DNA from: an uncultured Prevotella sp. | Lineage (GTDB): Bacteria > Bacteroidota > Bacteroidia > Bacteroidales > Bacteroidaceae | Direction: 5' to 3' | Assembly: GCA_900315835.1 (NCBI GenBank) | Contig: ONAR01000024.1 | Coordinates: 1-39,599 of the forward strand | Length of the DNA: 39,599 bases | Shown: positions 31,129-39,567 of the stretch, piece by piece | How positions within the stretch are numbered: position 1 is the stretch's first letter | Layout of the letters: each line of letters starts with the position of its first letter | Position numbers and translations under genes: made by a program | Notes under the pieces: model-generated | Told to the model about the DNA's origin: nothing | Database searches by the model: none | What the model saw: the letters and a program-made list of their open reading frames with translations, nothing else

Positions 31129-31840
31129 CATTCATAACATTACCAAATCATTTGGCAAACTCCAGGTGCTGAAAGGCATCGACCTGCACATCGACAAAGG
31201 CGAAGTGGTGAGCATCGTCGGTCCGTCGGGTGCGGGCAAGACCACACTGCTGCAAATCATCGGCACGCTGGAGAAGCCCGACACGGGCACCATCGTCATC
31301 GACGGCATCGACGTCTGCGGCCTCTCGCAGAAGAAGCTCGCCGACTTCCGCAACCTGCATATCGGCTTCGTGTTCCAGTTCCACCAGCTGCTGCCGGAGT
31401 TCACCGCACTGGAGAACATCATGATTCCCGCCTTCATCGCCGGCAAGGGCCGCAAGGAGGCGAAGGCGCGCGCCGAGGAACTGCTGCAGTTTATGGGACT
31501 CGCCGACCGCGCCTCACACAAGCCCAACGAGCTGTCGGGCGGTGAGAAACAACGCGTGGCCGTTGCCCGTGCATTGGTCAACAACCCGTCGGTCATTCTG
31601 GCCGATGAGCCGTCGGGCAGCCTCGACTCGAAGAACAAGGCAGAGCTCCACCAGCTCTTCTTCGACCTCCGCGACAAGTTCGGACAGACCTTCGTTATCG
31701 TCACGCACGACGAGTCGCTCGCCGCCCTCACCGACCGCACCATCCACATGAAAGACGGTCTGCTCTCCATTCCGGCGCCTTCCTCCGACCCATCAACCCC
31801 ATCCGATCCATCCGACCCATCAACCCCATCCATCATATGA
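31121..31840 (+). CDS. lolD: LolD-like ABC transporter ATP-binding protein
   Basis: 239 residues. Walker [10 protein letters not shown] (about 34-42), Q-loop [18 protein letters not shown], signature LSGGEKQRV, Walker [14 protein letters not shown] and switch histidine VTHD are all present. [15 protein letters not shown] is characteristic of LolD/MacB-type subunits, which power lipoprotein release from the inner membrane or related export; the membrane partners are not in the window. The last 20 or so residues are a Ser/Pro/Asp/Thr tail ([16 protein letters not shown]) coded by a 20-bp direct repeat and absent from the standard family fold. Overlaps both neighbours (8 bases upstream, ATGA downstream). 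Confidence 0.88.
   Translation: MIDIHNITKSFGKLQVLKGIDLHIDKGEVVSIVGPSGAGKTTLLQIIGTLEKPDTGTIVIDGIDVCGLSQKKLADFRNLHIGFVFQFHQLLPEFTALENIMIPAFIAGKGRKEAKARAEELLQFMGLADRASHKPNELSGGEKQRVAVARALVNNPSVILADEPSGSLDSKNKAELHQLFFDLRDKFGQTFVIVTHDESLAALTDRTIHMKDGLLSIPAPSSDPSTPSDPSDPSTPSII
31784..31830 (+). repeat. In-frame direct repeat in the lolD C-terminus
   Basis: TCCGACCCATCAACCCCATC occurs at 31784-31803 and 31811-31830, period 27 (nine codons). It encodes the repeated SDPSTPS. The core CCCATCAACCCCAT recurs at the end of the CDF gene 1.8 kb away. Confidence 0.75.
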
Positions 31841-32709
31841 TACATCTCGGAGACTACAACACATTGAAGGTATTGCGCCCGGCCACACGCCCCAACCCCC
31901 ATGCCTTCGGAGGCGAGGAGACCTTCGGCGTCTTCCTCGACGGCGATAAGGAAGGCGAAATCCTCATGCCACAGAAATACGTGCCCAAAGGTACGAAGGT
32001 CGGCGACGAGGTGCGCTGCTTCGTCTATCTCGACCAGGAGGAGCGGCCCATCGCTACCACCGAGACGCCTCTGGCCAAGGTGGGCGACTTCGCCTACCTG
32101 AAATGCACGTGGGTGAACGAATACGGCGCCTTCCTCGACTGGGGACTAATGAAGAACGTGTTCTGTCCCTTCCATGAGCAGAAAAAGAAGATGGAGATTG
32201 GCGAGAGCTACATCGTCTACTTGTATATCGACAAGGAGAGTTACCGCATTGCCGCCACGGCGAAGGTCGACCGTTGGCTCGATAATCCCAACGAGACGGG
32301 TGGACTGCGGCCCGGCCAGCAGGTGAGTCTGCTGGTATGGCAGAAGACCGACCTCGGTTTCAAGGTCATCATCGACAACCACTTCGGCGGTCTCGTCTAT
32401 CAGGACCAGATCTTCCAGTACATCCATACGGGCGACCGCATCGACGGTTACATCCAAAACGTCCGTCCCGACGGCAAGGTCGATGTCACCCTGCAGCCTA
32501 CGGGACGCCGTCTGACCACCGACTTCGCCGAGACACTGCTGCAATGGCTTAAGGACAACGGCGGCCACTGCGACCTCGGCGACAAGAGCGATGCCGAGGA
32601 CATCAAGCGCCGCTTCCAGGTAAGCAAGAAAACTTACAAGCGGGCCATCGGCGAACTGTATAAGCGCCGCCTCATCACCCTTGAGGAGACGGGGATTAGT
32701 TTAGTATAA
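31837..32709 (+). CDS. CvfB-like S1-domain RNA-binding protein
   Basis: 290 residues. Successive S1-like OB folds are visible: [21 protein letters not shown] (1), [32 protein letters not shown] (2) and [22 protein letters not shown] with [21 protein letters not shown] (3). The C-terminal winged-helix-like segment is [29 protein letters not shown]. This is the CvfB/YitL architecture, an RNA-binding regulator of the cytosol. The ATG overlaps the lolD stop (ATGA, 31837-31840), which indicates translational coupling. A direct repeat starts in its last codons. Confidence 0.88.
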   Translation: MIHLGDYNTLKVLRPATRPNPHAFGGEETFGVFLDGDKEGEILMPQKYVPKGTKVGDEVRCFVYLDQEERPIATTETPLAKVGDFAYLKCTWVNEYGAFLDWGLMKNVFCPFHEQKKKMEIGESYIVYLYIDKESYRIAATAKVDRWLDNPNETGGLRPGQQVSLLVWQKTDLGFKVIIDNHFGGLVYQDQIFQYIHTGDRIDGYIQNVRPDGKVDVTLQPTGRRLTTDFAETLLQWLKDNGGHCDLGDKSDAEDIKRRFQVSKKTYKRAIGELYKRRLITLEETGISLV

Positions 32710-32738
32710 GCAATCAAGAAAAGAAGGATTAGTTTAGT
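32693..32738 (+). repeat. 13-bp repeat at the cvfB-like gene end
   Basis: GGATTAGTTTAGT lies at 32693-32705, overlapping the last codons before TAA (32707-32709), and again at 32726-32738, just before the CDF gene. Period 33. Confidence 0.6.
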
Positions 32739-32745
32739 TTGAAAG

Positions 32746-33666
32746 ATGACAGAATCAACTGATAATCGGGAGCGTAGGATTTACCGTGTGACGCTCGCCG
32801 GCTCGGCCATCAACGTCTTTCTGCTGGTGTTTAAGTTCGTTGCCGGCATCGTGGGCGGTTCGGCGGCCATGATAGCCGACGCCGTCCACTCGCTGTCCGA
32901 CTTCCTCACCGACATCGTGGTGCTGGCCTTTGTCAAGCTCAGCAGCCGCCCCATCGACAAGGACCACGACTTCGGCCACGGCAAGTACGAGACGCTGGCC
33001 ACGGCCATCATCGGGGTCGCTCTGTTCGTCGTGGGTCTACTGCTGTGCTACAACGGAATAGCCAAGGTGTGGCAGAGCCTCAACGGCCACACTCTGCCGC
33101 AGCCCGGCGTCATCGCCCTCGTGGCCGCCCTGCTGAGCATCGCACTGAAGGAGTGGGCTTACCGCTTCACGGCAAAGGTGGGACGTGAGTGCGACTCTCC
33201 CGCCGTCGTGGCCAACGCCTGGCATCACCGCTCCGACGCGCTGTCGTCGATAGGCACTGCCGTAGGCATCGGCGGCGCCATCCTGCTCGGCAACCGCTGG
33301 GCCATCCTCGACCCATTGGCCGCCATTGCCGTGAGTTTCTTCATCATCAAGACGGCCTGGCAGATGATTGTAAAAGCTGTACAGGAACTGCTTGAGGTGA
33401 GTCTACCCGACGATATAGAGAACAAGATTGTGCAACTCGTTGAGGAAGAGCCTACAGTGAGCGAGGTTCATCACCTGCGCACACGCCGCATCGGCAACCG
33501 CATCGCCATCGAGATGCACCTACGCATGCCGCCCGACACCCCGCTCTACATTGCCCACGACCACGCCAGCAACATCGAGCAGCGCCTGCGCCAGGCATTC
33601 GGCCCCGACACCATCATCAACATCCACATGGAGCCGACAAAAAACACCACCCATCAACCCCATTAA
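32746..33666 (+). CDS. CDF-family cation efflux transporter
   Basis: 306 residues. Six membrane segments precede a cytosolic domain. Metal-site motifs are MIADAVHSLSDFLTD in TM2 and WHHRSDALSSIGTAVG in TM5; DHDFGHGKYETLA is the loop diagnostic of the family. The C-terminal domain (VSEVHHLRTRRIGNRIAIEMHLRMPPDTPL) is the dimerisation fold. It exports divalent metal (Zn, Fe, Co or Mn) by proton exchange at the inner membrane. It lies 36 bases after the CvfB-like gene. Its last codons (...THQPH stop) are the first unit of a 17-bp tandem array. Confidence 0.92.
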   Translation: MTESTDNRERRIYRVTLAGSAINVFLLVFKFVAGIVGGSAAMIADAVHSLSDFLTDIVVLAFVKLSSRPIDKDHDFGHGKYETLATAIIGVALFVVGLLLCYNGIAKVWQSLNGHTLPQPGVIALVAALLSIALKEWAYRFTAKVGRECDSPAVVANAWHHRSDALSSIGTAVGIGGAILLGNRWAILDPLAAIAVSFFIIKTAWQMIVKAVQELLEVSLPDDIENKIVQLVEEEPTVSEVHHLRTRRIGNRIAIEMHLRMPPDTPLYIAHDHASNIEQRLRQAFGPDTIINIHMEPTKNTTHQPH

Positions 33667-33726
33667 ACCCATCACCCCATTAAACCCATTCACCCCATTA
33701 AACCCATCACCCCATTAAACCCATCA
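33649..33726. repeat. 17-bp tandem array over the CDF stop codon
   Basis: Four units of CCCCATTAAACCCATCA at 33658-33674, 33675-33692 (one extra T), 33693-33709 and 33710-33726, preceded by a partial ACCCATCAA. The TAA stop (33664-33666) is in unit 1. It fills most of the gap between the convergent CDF and metallophosphoesterase genes. No hairpin terminator is seen. Confidence 0.85.
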
Positions 33727-33753
33727 AGTTCTCCGTGCAGCGGCCATAAGTTT

Positions 33754-34854
33754 CTACTTCCTCCTTATCCTCAGCACCAGATACTCCGATTGCGTGCCGA
33801 TGCGGAACTTCGCCCCCCAGATGCCGAGTCCTGAGCTGACGTAATACCGCGTCTTACTCTTTTGCAACGGACCGAACGCATCCTCATACACGGCATCGGT
33901 AATCCAACTGATAGGCCAGACCTGCCCATAGTGGGTGTGGCCGGCGAACTCAAAGTCGATGCCCGCCTGCTCGGCTTCCTCCAAATGGTAAGGTTGATGG
34001 TCGAGCTCCAAGAGGAAACGGCTCTTGTCGACACCACGCACAATCTCCGCCAAAGGCTTACGGTGCAAGTTGGTGCGGTCGTCACGCCCCACCAACGTAA
34101 TATCCCCTATTCCATCCAAGAACACCGCTTCGTCACGCAGCACCTGAATGCCTGCCTGACGGCAAAACTGCAGGTCGTTGCTCAGACCAGTGTAGTAGTC
34201 GTGATTGCCCAGACAGGCAAAGACGGGGATGTCGAGCGCACGAAACTCCTCGGCCATACGCTGCTCCGCCACAGGACGGTAACTGCCGTCGATGAGGTCA
34301 CCCGCAATGAGAATGGCGTCGGGCTTCTCGGCCTTCAACAATTGGAGCCAACGGTGGAGGTCGGCGCGCTGGTTATGGTAGCCGAGATGCAGGTCGCTGA
34401 CCAGCACGAACTTCAACTCGCGGTCGAGCACCTTGTCGGTCTTCACCGTCATCTCTACCCGCTGCTTGTCATTATAATGGAAGTAAGCGTAGGTGAACAG
34501 TGCAACCAAGCCCACGAAGAGACCTGCCGACATCCAGGCGTTGGCGTGAACCCAATCGGCGGGCAGCACATGACAAAGCCACAAGAGGTCCATCAACACG
34601 AAGGCGAGGAAGAGGTAGAGCAGTATCATCAACCACGACGTACCTACCTCATAGGTGGCGGTAGCCAACGGCATAGGCCAACGGTCGATGACACCCGACA
34701 TGGCAACGAAGAAGGTCAGAAACGCCAGCGTCATCAACGCCACGACGCCGATGCGCAGCCAGAGGATAGACGGCAGCAACTGCCACACGCGCCACGAGAC
34801 GTAAGTCTGACCGGCGATGGGCAACAGGAGGAAGATAATGAAAGCAAATCGCAT
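33754..34854 (-). CDS. Membrane-anchored metallophosphoesterase (YkuE-like)
   Basis: 366 residues. Four membrane segments lie in the first 140 residues (e.g. FAFIIFLLLPIAGQTYV, WLMILLYLFLAFVLMDLLWL). The calcineurin-like domain follows with the full metal-binding set: VSDLHLGYHN, IAGDLIDG, LGNHDYY, LELDHQP and FAGHTHYGQVWP. Members act on phosphoesters such as UDP-sugar-lipid headgroups or nucleotides; the substrate is not known here. It is downstream of the asnS terminator, 137 bases away, so probably has its own promoter. Confidence 0.88.
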   Translation of the reverse strand: MRFAFIIFLLLPIAGQTYVSWRVWQLLPSILWLRIGVVALMTLAFLTFFVAMSGVIDRWPMPLATATYEVGTSWLMILLYLFLAFVLMDLLWLCHVLPADWVHANAWMSAGLFVGLVALFTYAYFHYNDKQRVEMTVKTDKVLDRELKFVLVSDLHLGYHNQRADLHRWLQLLKAEKPDAILIAGDLIDGSYRPVAEQRMAEEFRALDIPVFACLGNHDYYTGLSNDLQFCRQAGIQVLRDEAVFLDGIGDITLVGRDDRTNLHRKPLAEIVRGVDKSRFLLELDHQPYHLEEAEQAGIDFEFAGHTHYGQVWPISWITDAVYEDAFGPLQKSKTRYYVSSGLGIWGAKFRIGTQSEYLVLRIRRK

Positions 34855-34931
34855 GTGATGAAAAATGATGATGAATATTCAGTGGCAGGGATAAAGAATT
34901 TCCCTCGTATGGGTTCTCGTAATATAAAAAA

Positions 34932-34965
34932 AAACGGCCTATCCCCGAACGAGGGTAGGCCGTTT
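34932..34965. terminator. Strong intrinsic terminator after asnS
   Basis: Arms AAACGGCCTA (34932-34941) and TAGGCCGTTT (34956-34965) pair perfectly and the stem extends by several G-C pairs. On the minus strand the stem runs into a tract of nine or more T, as expected for termination of asnS. Confidence 0.85.
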
Positions 34966-34991
34966 ATTTATTGTTTGTTGAATTCCCTCAC

Positions 34992-36386
34992 TTAGAACTC
35001 TGCGTTCTTCGGTGTACGCGGGAACGGAATGACGTCACGGATGTTCTGCATACCCGTCACGAAGAGGATGAGACGCTCGAAACCAAGACCGAAGCCGGCG
35101 TGAGGACACGAACCGTATTTGCGGGTGTCGAGGTACCAGCTGTAGGTGGACTCCTTCATATGACGGCGCTCAATCTCATCGAGCAACTTCTGATAGTTCT
35201 CCTCACGGACGGAACCGCCGATAATCTCGCCGATACGCGGGAAGAGGACGTCGGTACCCTGCATGGTCTTGCCATCGGGGTTCTTCTTCATATAGAACGC
35301 CTTGATCTCAGTCGGATAGTCGGTCATGATGACAGGGCGCTTGAAGTGATGCTCCACGAGGTAGCGCTCGTGCTCACTGGCGAGGTCCATACCCCATTCG
35401 GTGACGGGGAACTCAAACTTATGACCTTCCTCGGCAGCCTTCTTCAGGATATTGAAGCCCTCGGTATAAGGCAGACGTACGAAGTCCTCCTTCACCACGC
35501 TCTCCAAGGTCTGGATGAGCGTCTTGTCAATCATCTTGTTGAGGAACTCGAGGTCGTCCTTGCAGTTATCCAATGCCCACTGCACGCAGTACTTGATGAA
35601 GTCCTCCTCGAGGTCCATCAATTCGTCCTTGTCCATGAAGGCCACCTCCGGCTCAATCATCCAGAACTCGGCCAGATGGCGCGGCGTATTGCTGTTCTCG
35701 GCACGGAAGGTGGGACCGAAGGTGTAGATGGCACCTAAGGCCGTGGCACCCAGCTCACCCTCGAGCTGGCCCGATACGGTGAGGTTGGTTTTCTTGCCGA
35801 AGAAATCCTTATCGTACTCCACTTTACCGCTCTTGGCCACACGGTCGAGGTCAAGCGTGGTCACCTGGAACATCTCACCAGCACCCTCAGCATCGCTCGC
35901 TGTGATGAGCGGCGTGTTGAAATAATAGAAGCCGTGGTCGTGGAAATACTTATGGATGGCAATGGCCATGTTGTGCCGGATGCGGAACACAGCACCGAAC
36001 GTGTTGGTACGCAGGCGCATGTGGGCGAACTGGCGCATGTATTCGAAGCTTTGTCCCTTCTTCTGCATGGGATAGTCGCTGGGGCAGAGACCGTAGACCT
36101 CAAGCTCGGGGTCCTGTATCTCAACGCTCTGACCCTTGCCCTGACTCTCGACGAGCTTACCGGTGGCGCGGATGCACGCACCCGTGGTGATGCTCTTCAA
36201 GGTGTCGGCATCGACCTTCTCGGGATTGACAACAATCTGGATATTCTTAATGGTAGAGCCGTCGTTCAACGCGATGAAGTCAACAGCTTTGCTGGAACGA
36301 TGGGAACGAACCCATCCCTTGACCGTAATGGTCTGACCGAAATTGGTGCATGCGAGTGCATCAACAATTCTTGTTCTACTACTCAT
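34992..36386 (-). CDS. asnS: Asparagine--tRNA ligase
   Basis: 464 residues. Charges tRNA-Asn with asparagine in the cytosol. The N-terminal OB-fold anticodon domain has [25 protein letters not shown]. The class II catalytic core has [43 protein letters not shown] (motif 2), and [29 protein letters not shown] (motif 3). The SxxxGAGEMF segment and length fit AsnRS rather than AspRS. It follows the pseudouridine synthase gene by 40 bases and ends at a strong terminator. Confidence 0.96.
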   Translation of the reverse strand: MSSRTRIVDALACTNFGQTITVKGWVRSHRSSKAVDFIALNDGSTIKNIQIVVNPEKVDADTLKSITTGACIRATGKLVESQGKGQSVEIQDPELEVYGLCPSDYPMQKKGQSFEYMRQFAHMRLRTNTFGAVFRIRHNMAIAIHKYFHDHGFYYFNTPLITASDAEGAGEMFQVTTLDLDRVAKSGKVEYDKDFFGKKTNLTVSGQLEGELGATALGAIYTFGPTFRAENSNTPRHLAEFWMIEPEVAFMDKDELMDLEEDFIKYCVQWALDNCKDDLEFLNKMIDKTLIQTLESVVKEDFVRLPYTEGFNILKKAAEEGHKFEFPVTEWGMDLASEHERYLVEHHFKRPVIMTDYPTEIKAFYMKKNPDGKTMQGTDVLFPRIGEIIGGSVREENYQKLLDEIERRHMKESTYSWYLDTRKYGSCPHAGFGLGFERLILFVTGMQNIRDVIPFPRTPKNAEF

Positions 36387-36426
36387 TATCTTCTTTAGTA
36401 TAGCTGATTATCTGTATAATAGCCGA

Positions 36427-37878
36427 TTATTCAAACATACCGCTGCGGAGCATCTCCACCTCCTGCTCGGTGAGGAAACGCCAGTCACCGCGGCGCAGGT
36501 TCTTCTTGGTCAGACCGGCAAACTGCACACGGTCGAGTTTCACCACGTGATAGCCGAGGTGTTCGAAGATACGGCGCACGATACGGTTCTTGCCGCTGTG
36601 GATCTCGATGCCCACCTGACTGTGGTCGTGCTCATCGGCATATTCGATGGCATCGGCATGCACCTCACCGTCTTCCAACTCCACGCCGTCGGCAATCTTC
36701 TGCAGATCCTCCACGGTGACGTTCTTATCGAGGAACACGTGATACACCTTCTTCTTCAAGAACTTCGGATGGGTGAGCTTGCTGGCCAACTCACCGTCGT
36801 TGGTAAGCAGCAACACACCGGTGGTGTTGCGGTCGAGACGGCCCACGGGATAGATGCGCTCGGGGCAGGCACCCTTAACGATGTCCATCACGGTCTTACG
36901 CTGCTGCGGGTCATCGCTCGTCGTGACGCAGTCCTTGGGTTTATTGAGCAGGATATACACCTTCTTCTCAATCGTTACAGGCTGACCCTGGAACATCACC
37001 TCGTCGGAGCGCTTCACCTTGGTGCCGAGCTCGGTCACCACCTCGCCGTTGACGGTCACCTCGCCCTTTGCGATATAGTCATCGGCCTCGCGGCGTGAGC
37101 ATACGCCGGCGTTGGCGAGGTACTTGTTCAGACGGATAGGCTCATCCGGATCGATATGATCCTCCTTATATTCTATACGCTTCTTAAAGCTGTACTTGGC
37201 ATTGGGATCATAGCCCGGGCGCTGTCCATAAGCCTGACGGCCATAACCGCCCTGACGCTGGTAGCCACCCTGCTGACGGCCATAACCGCCCTGACGCTGG
37301 TAACCACCCTGCTGACGGGGCTGATAGCCACCTTGCTGACGAGGCTGGTAACCACCCTGCTGACGGGGCTGATAGCCACCCTGCTGACGAGGCTGGTAAC
37401 CACCCTGCTGACGGGGCTGATAACCACCCTGCTGACGGGGCTGATAGCCGCCCTGACGAGGCTGGTAACCACCCTGACGAGGCTGGTAACCACCCTGCTG
37501 GCCCTCAAAGCTCTTGCCTTCCTGATTGTAACTGTTGTAACGGGGACGCGGCTGATAGCCGCCCTCCTGATTGGCATTATAGCGTGGACGCGGCTGATAA
37601 CCGCCCTGACGCTGATAGCCGCGCTGCTGCGGGCGCTGGTTCTGACCGCCGGCCAGCCCCGAACCGAAACCGGCGGGACGGAAGCCTCCTTCCTCTGACG
37701 ACGTGCTGTGGTCAGCCGAATAGGGGCGCTGCGTGTGGATACGCGGACGCTGCGTGCGGCCTGTACTTGGATGATAATCTTTCTGATATCCTCCTTGATG
37801 GGTGTAACCCTCGCGGCTACTTTCTTGCTTAGGATCCTGTTGTGTTTCCTGGCTCTTGTTTTCTAACTCTTCTGCCAT
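36427..37878 (-). CDS. rRNA pseudouridine synthase (RsuA/RluB family) with repeat-rich N-terminus
   Basis: 483 residues. The C-terminal half is a standard RsuA/RluB/RluE enzyme: an S4 domain from about 247 (PIRLNKYLANAGVCSRREADDYI) and a catalytic domain with D349 in VGRLDRNTTGVLLL, plus HSGKNRIVRRIFEHLGY. It isomerises uridine in rRNA, probably 23S. The first 240 residues are an unusual low-complexity extension of Gln/Gly/Tyr/Arg/Pro with eight GGYQPRQ(Q) units (129-190). Such a tail is positively charged and probably disordered, resembling RNA-binding or phase-separating sequence. It is 91 bases after purB and 40 before asnS. Confidence 0.88.
   Translation of the reverse strand: MAEELENKSQETQQDPKQESSREGYTHQGGYQKDYHPSTGRTQRPRIHTQRPYSADHSTSSEEGGFRPAGFGSGLAGGQNQRPQQRGYQRQGGYQPRPRYNANQEGGYQPRPRYNSYNQEGKSFEGQQGGYQPRQGGYQPRQGGYQPRQQGGYQPRQQGGYQPRQQGGYQPRQQGGYQPRQQGGYQPRQQGGYQRQGGYGRQQGGYQRQGGYGRQAYGQRPGYDPNAKYSFKKRIEYKEDHIDPDEPIRLNKYLANAGVCSRREADDYIAKGEVTVNGEVVTELGTKVKRSDEVMFQGQPVTIEKKVYILLNKPKDCVTTSDDPQQRKTVMDIVKGACPERIYPVGRLDRNTTGVLLLTNDGELASKLTHPKFLKKKVYHVFLDKNVTVEDLQKIADGVELEDGEVHADAIEYADEHDHSQVGIEIHSGKNRIVRRIFEHLGYHVVKLDRVQFAGLTKKNLRRGDWRFLTEQEVEMLRSGMFE
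37309..37494 (-). repeat. 24-bp coding repeats in the pseudouridine synthase gene
   Basis: Eight units of 21-24 bp encode GGYQPRQ or GGYQPRQQ. On the plus strand two alternating versions are seen, GGCTGATAGCCACC and GGCTGGTAACCACC with CTGCTGACG between, giving a 48-bp higher-order period in part. Synonymous differences between units suggest repeated duplication. Confidence 0.8.
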
Positions 37879-37930
37879 AATGGTGTCTTTTTTAATGTAA
37901 CTGAATACTATTTAATGAATAAAACAATTA

Positions 37931-37975
37931 ATGTAAGCCATCGCGGCTTAATTATGAATAATGACTGGCTTACAT
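37931..37975. repeat. Inverted repeat over the purB stop codon
   Basis: ATGTAAGCC (37931-37939) and GGCTTACAT (37967-37975) pair perfectly. On the minus strand the second arm contains the purB TAA stop. A smaller hairpin TAAGCC/GGCTTA lies inside. It may act as a weak terminator or RNA-end stabiliser; no T-tract follows. Confidence 0.5.
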
Positions 37976-39316
37976 GCCAGTATAGTTGTGCGGTGTGATT
38001 GCCAAAAGTTCAGCCTTTACGCTGTCGCTGACGTTGAGCGTATGGATGAAGTTGTGAATGGTCTCCTCGGTCATTGCCGTATTGGTGCGCGTGAGCTGCT
38101 TCAGTGCCTCATAGGGATGTGGATAGCCCTCACGGCGCAGGATGGTCTGGATGGCCTCAGCCACGACAGCCCACGTATTATTCAGGTCGTCATCAATCTT
38201 CTCCCGGTGCAGGATGAGCTTGCGCAGGCCCTTAAGCGTGCTTTCGATGGCGATGATGCTGTGACCGAGTGGCACGCCGATATTGCGCAGGACCGTGGAG
38301 TCGGTCAGGTCGCGCTGCAGGCGGCTGATAGGCAGTTTCGTCGAGAGGAACGTCAGCACGGCGTTGGCCATACCGAGGTTGCCCTCGCTGTTCTCGTAAT
38401 CGATAGGATTGACCTTATGCGGCATAGCGCTGGAGCCAACCTCACCAGCCTTGATTTTCTGCTTGAAATAATCCATGGAGATATACATCCAGAAGTCGCG
38501 GTCAAGGTCGATGATGATGGTGTTGATGCGACGGATGCCGTCGAAGATAGCAGCCAGATAATCGTAGTTGCTGATCTGCGTGGTCCACTGCTCACGCTCC
38601 AGTCCGAGCTTCTCGCTGACGAACTTATTGGCGAAAGCCTTCCAGTCGTAGTTGGGATAAGCCACGTGATGGGCGTTGAAGTTACCGGTGGCACCACCGA
38701 ACTTCGCCGTTATCTTGCTGGCTTTCAATGTGTTAAGCTGTTCGGTGAGGCGATAGACATAAACCTCTATCTCCTTACCCAACCGCGTGGGCGATGCGGG
38801 CTGACCATGGGTCTTGGCGAGCATCGGCACATCCTTCCACTCCTCGGCATAGGTCTGGAGCTGGGCGATAAGCTCCTCTACATGAGGATAGAACACATTG
38901 TGAAGGGCCTCCTTGAGGGCCAGAGGCACGGAGGTGTTGTTGATATCCTGTGAGGTGAGACCGAAATGAATGAACTCCTTAAAGGCATCCATGCCGCCCA
39001 TCTTGTCGAGCTGTTCCTTGATATAGTATTCCACGGCCTTCACGTCGTGGTTGGTCACTTTCTCAATATCCTTCACGCGCTGGGCACCCTGCTCATCGAA
39101 GTTGCGGTAAATATCGCGCAACGCCTCAAACTTACTGTGGTCGAAGTCCTTCAATTGGGGCAACGGCAACTCACAAAGGGTGATGAAATATTCTATCTCA
39201 ACACGGATGCGATAGCGTATCAAGGCATACTCAGAGAAATAATCGGCTAATGCCTGCGTTTTGTTACGGTAACGGCCATCAATAGGCGAGATGGCTGTCA
39301 ATACATCGAGGTTCAT
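37970..39316 (-). CDS. purB: Adenylosuccinate lyase
   Basis: 448 residues. Catalyses two purine steps: SAICAR to AICAR and adenylosuccinate to AMP, both releasing fumarate, in the cytosol. The start MNLDVLTAISPIDGRYRNKT, FGLTSQDINNTSVPLALKE, MLAKTHGQPASPTRLGKE and the fumarate-lyase signature SSAMPHKVNPIDYENSEGN are all diagnostic. The length is typical. A TAnnTTTG box is 46 bases before the ATG. It leads a minus-strand run purB, pseudouridine synthase, asnS. Confidence 0.97.
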   Translation of the reverse strand: MNLDVLTAISPIDGRYRNKTQALADYFSEYALIRYRIRVEIEYFITLCELPLPQLKDFDHSKFEALRDIYRNFDEQGAQRVKDIEKVTNHDVKAVEYYIKEQLDKMGGMDAFKEFIHFGLTSQDINNTSVPLALKEALHNVFYPHVEELIAQLQTYAEEWKDVPMLAKTHGQPASPTRLGKEIEVYVYRLTEQLNTLKASKITAKFGGATGNFNAHHVAYPNYDWKAFANKFVSEKLGLEREQWTTQISNYDYLAAIFDGIRRINTIIIDLDRDFWMYISMDYFKQKIKAGEVGSSAMPHKVNPIDYENSEGNLGMANAVLTFLSTKLPISRLQRDLTDSTVLRNIGVPLGHSIIAIESTLKGLRKLILHREKIDDDLNNTWAVVAEAIQTILRREGYPHPYEALKQLTRTNTAMTEETIHNFIHTLNVSDSVKAELLAITPHNYTGM

Positions 39317-39361
39317 ATCAAATGGTTATAATACGTATTATCTGTTATCTATCTTACGCTG

Positions 39362-39369
39362 CAAAGTTA
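39362..39369 (-). promoter_or_regulatory. -7 box for purB
   Basis: Minus-strand TAACTTTG fits TAnnTTTG, 46 bases before the purB ATG. Confidence 0.55.
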
Positions 39370-39420
39370 CGAATTCTTTCCGATAACTCAAGAAGATATA
39401 AGGAATTATGAGGGTTAAAT

Positions 39421-39460
39421 AAAAATAAAAAATCCCCGCAGCCCCGAAGGGCCACGAGGA
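39421..39460 (-). terminator. Terminator after tRNA-Val, UUCG-loop stem
   Basis: On the minus strand, TCCTCGTGGCCC pairs with GGGCTGCGGGGA around a TTCG tetraloop (plus-strand 39433-39460), then runs into TTTTTTATTTTT (39421-39432). It ends the tRNA transcript ahead of the purB promoter. Confidence 0.85.
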
Positions 39461-39471
39461 AACACCCCTGT

Positions 39472-39545
39472 GGGCGTTGACGGATTCGAACCGCCGACCC
39501 TCTGCTTGTAAGGCAGATGCTCTAAACCAACTGAGCTAAACGCCC
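39472..39545 (-). tRNA. tRNA-Val (anticodon UAC)
   Basis: 74 bases. The acceptor stem is GGGCGTT/AACGCCC, the D-arm contains AGCTCAGTTGGTTTAGAGC, and the anticodon loop CTTACAA reads TAC at 34-36 between TCTGC and GCAGA. The T-arm is CGGCGGTTCGAATCCGTC-like with the normal TTCGAAT loop. CCA is not encoded. It reads GTA (and probably other GTN) codons. Confidence 0.95.
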
Positions 39546-39567
39546 GAAATATTTTTCGTTAAAAGAC

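Noticed and set aside
37156-37698. + strand frame rich in LLTGLIATLLTRLVT
   Set aside because: It is the antisense of the GGYQPRQ coding repeats. The membrane-like look is produced by the repeat.
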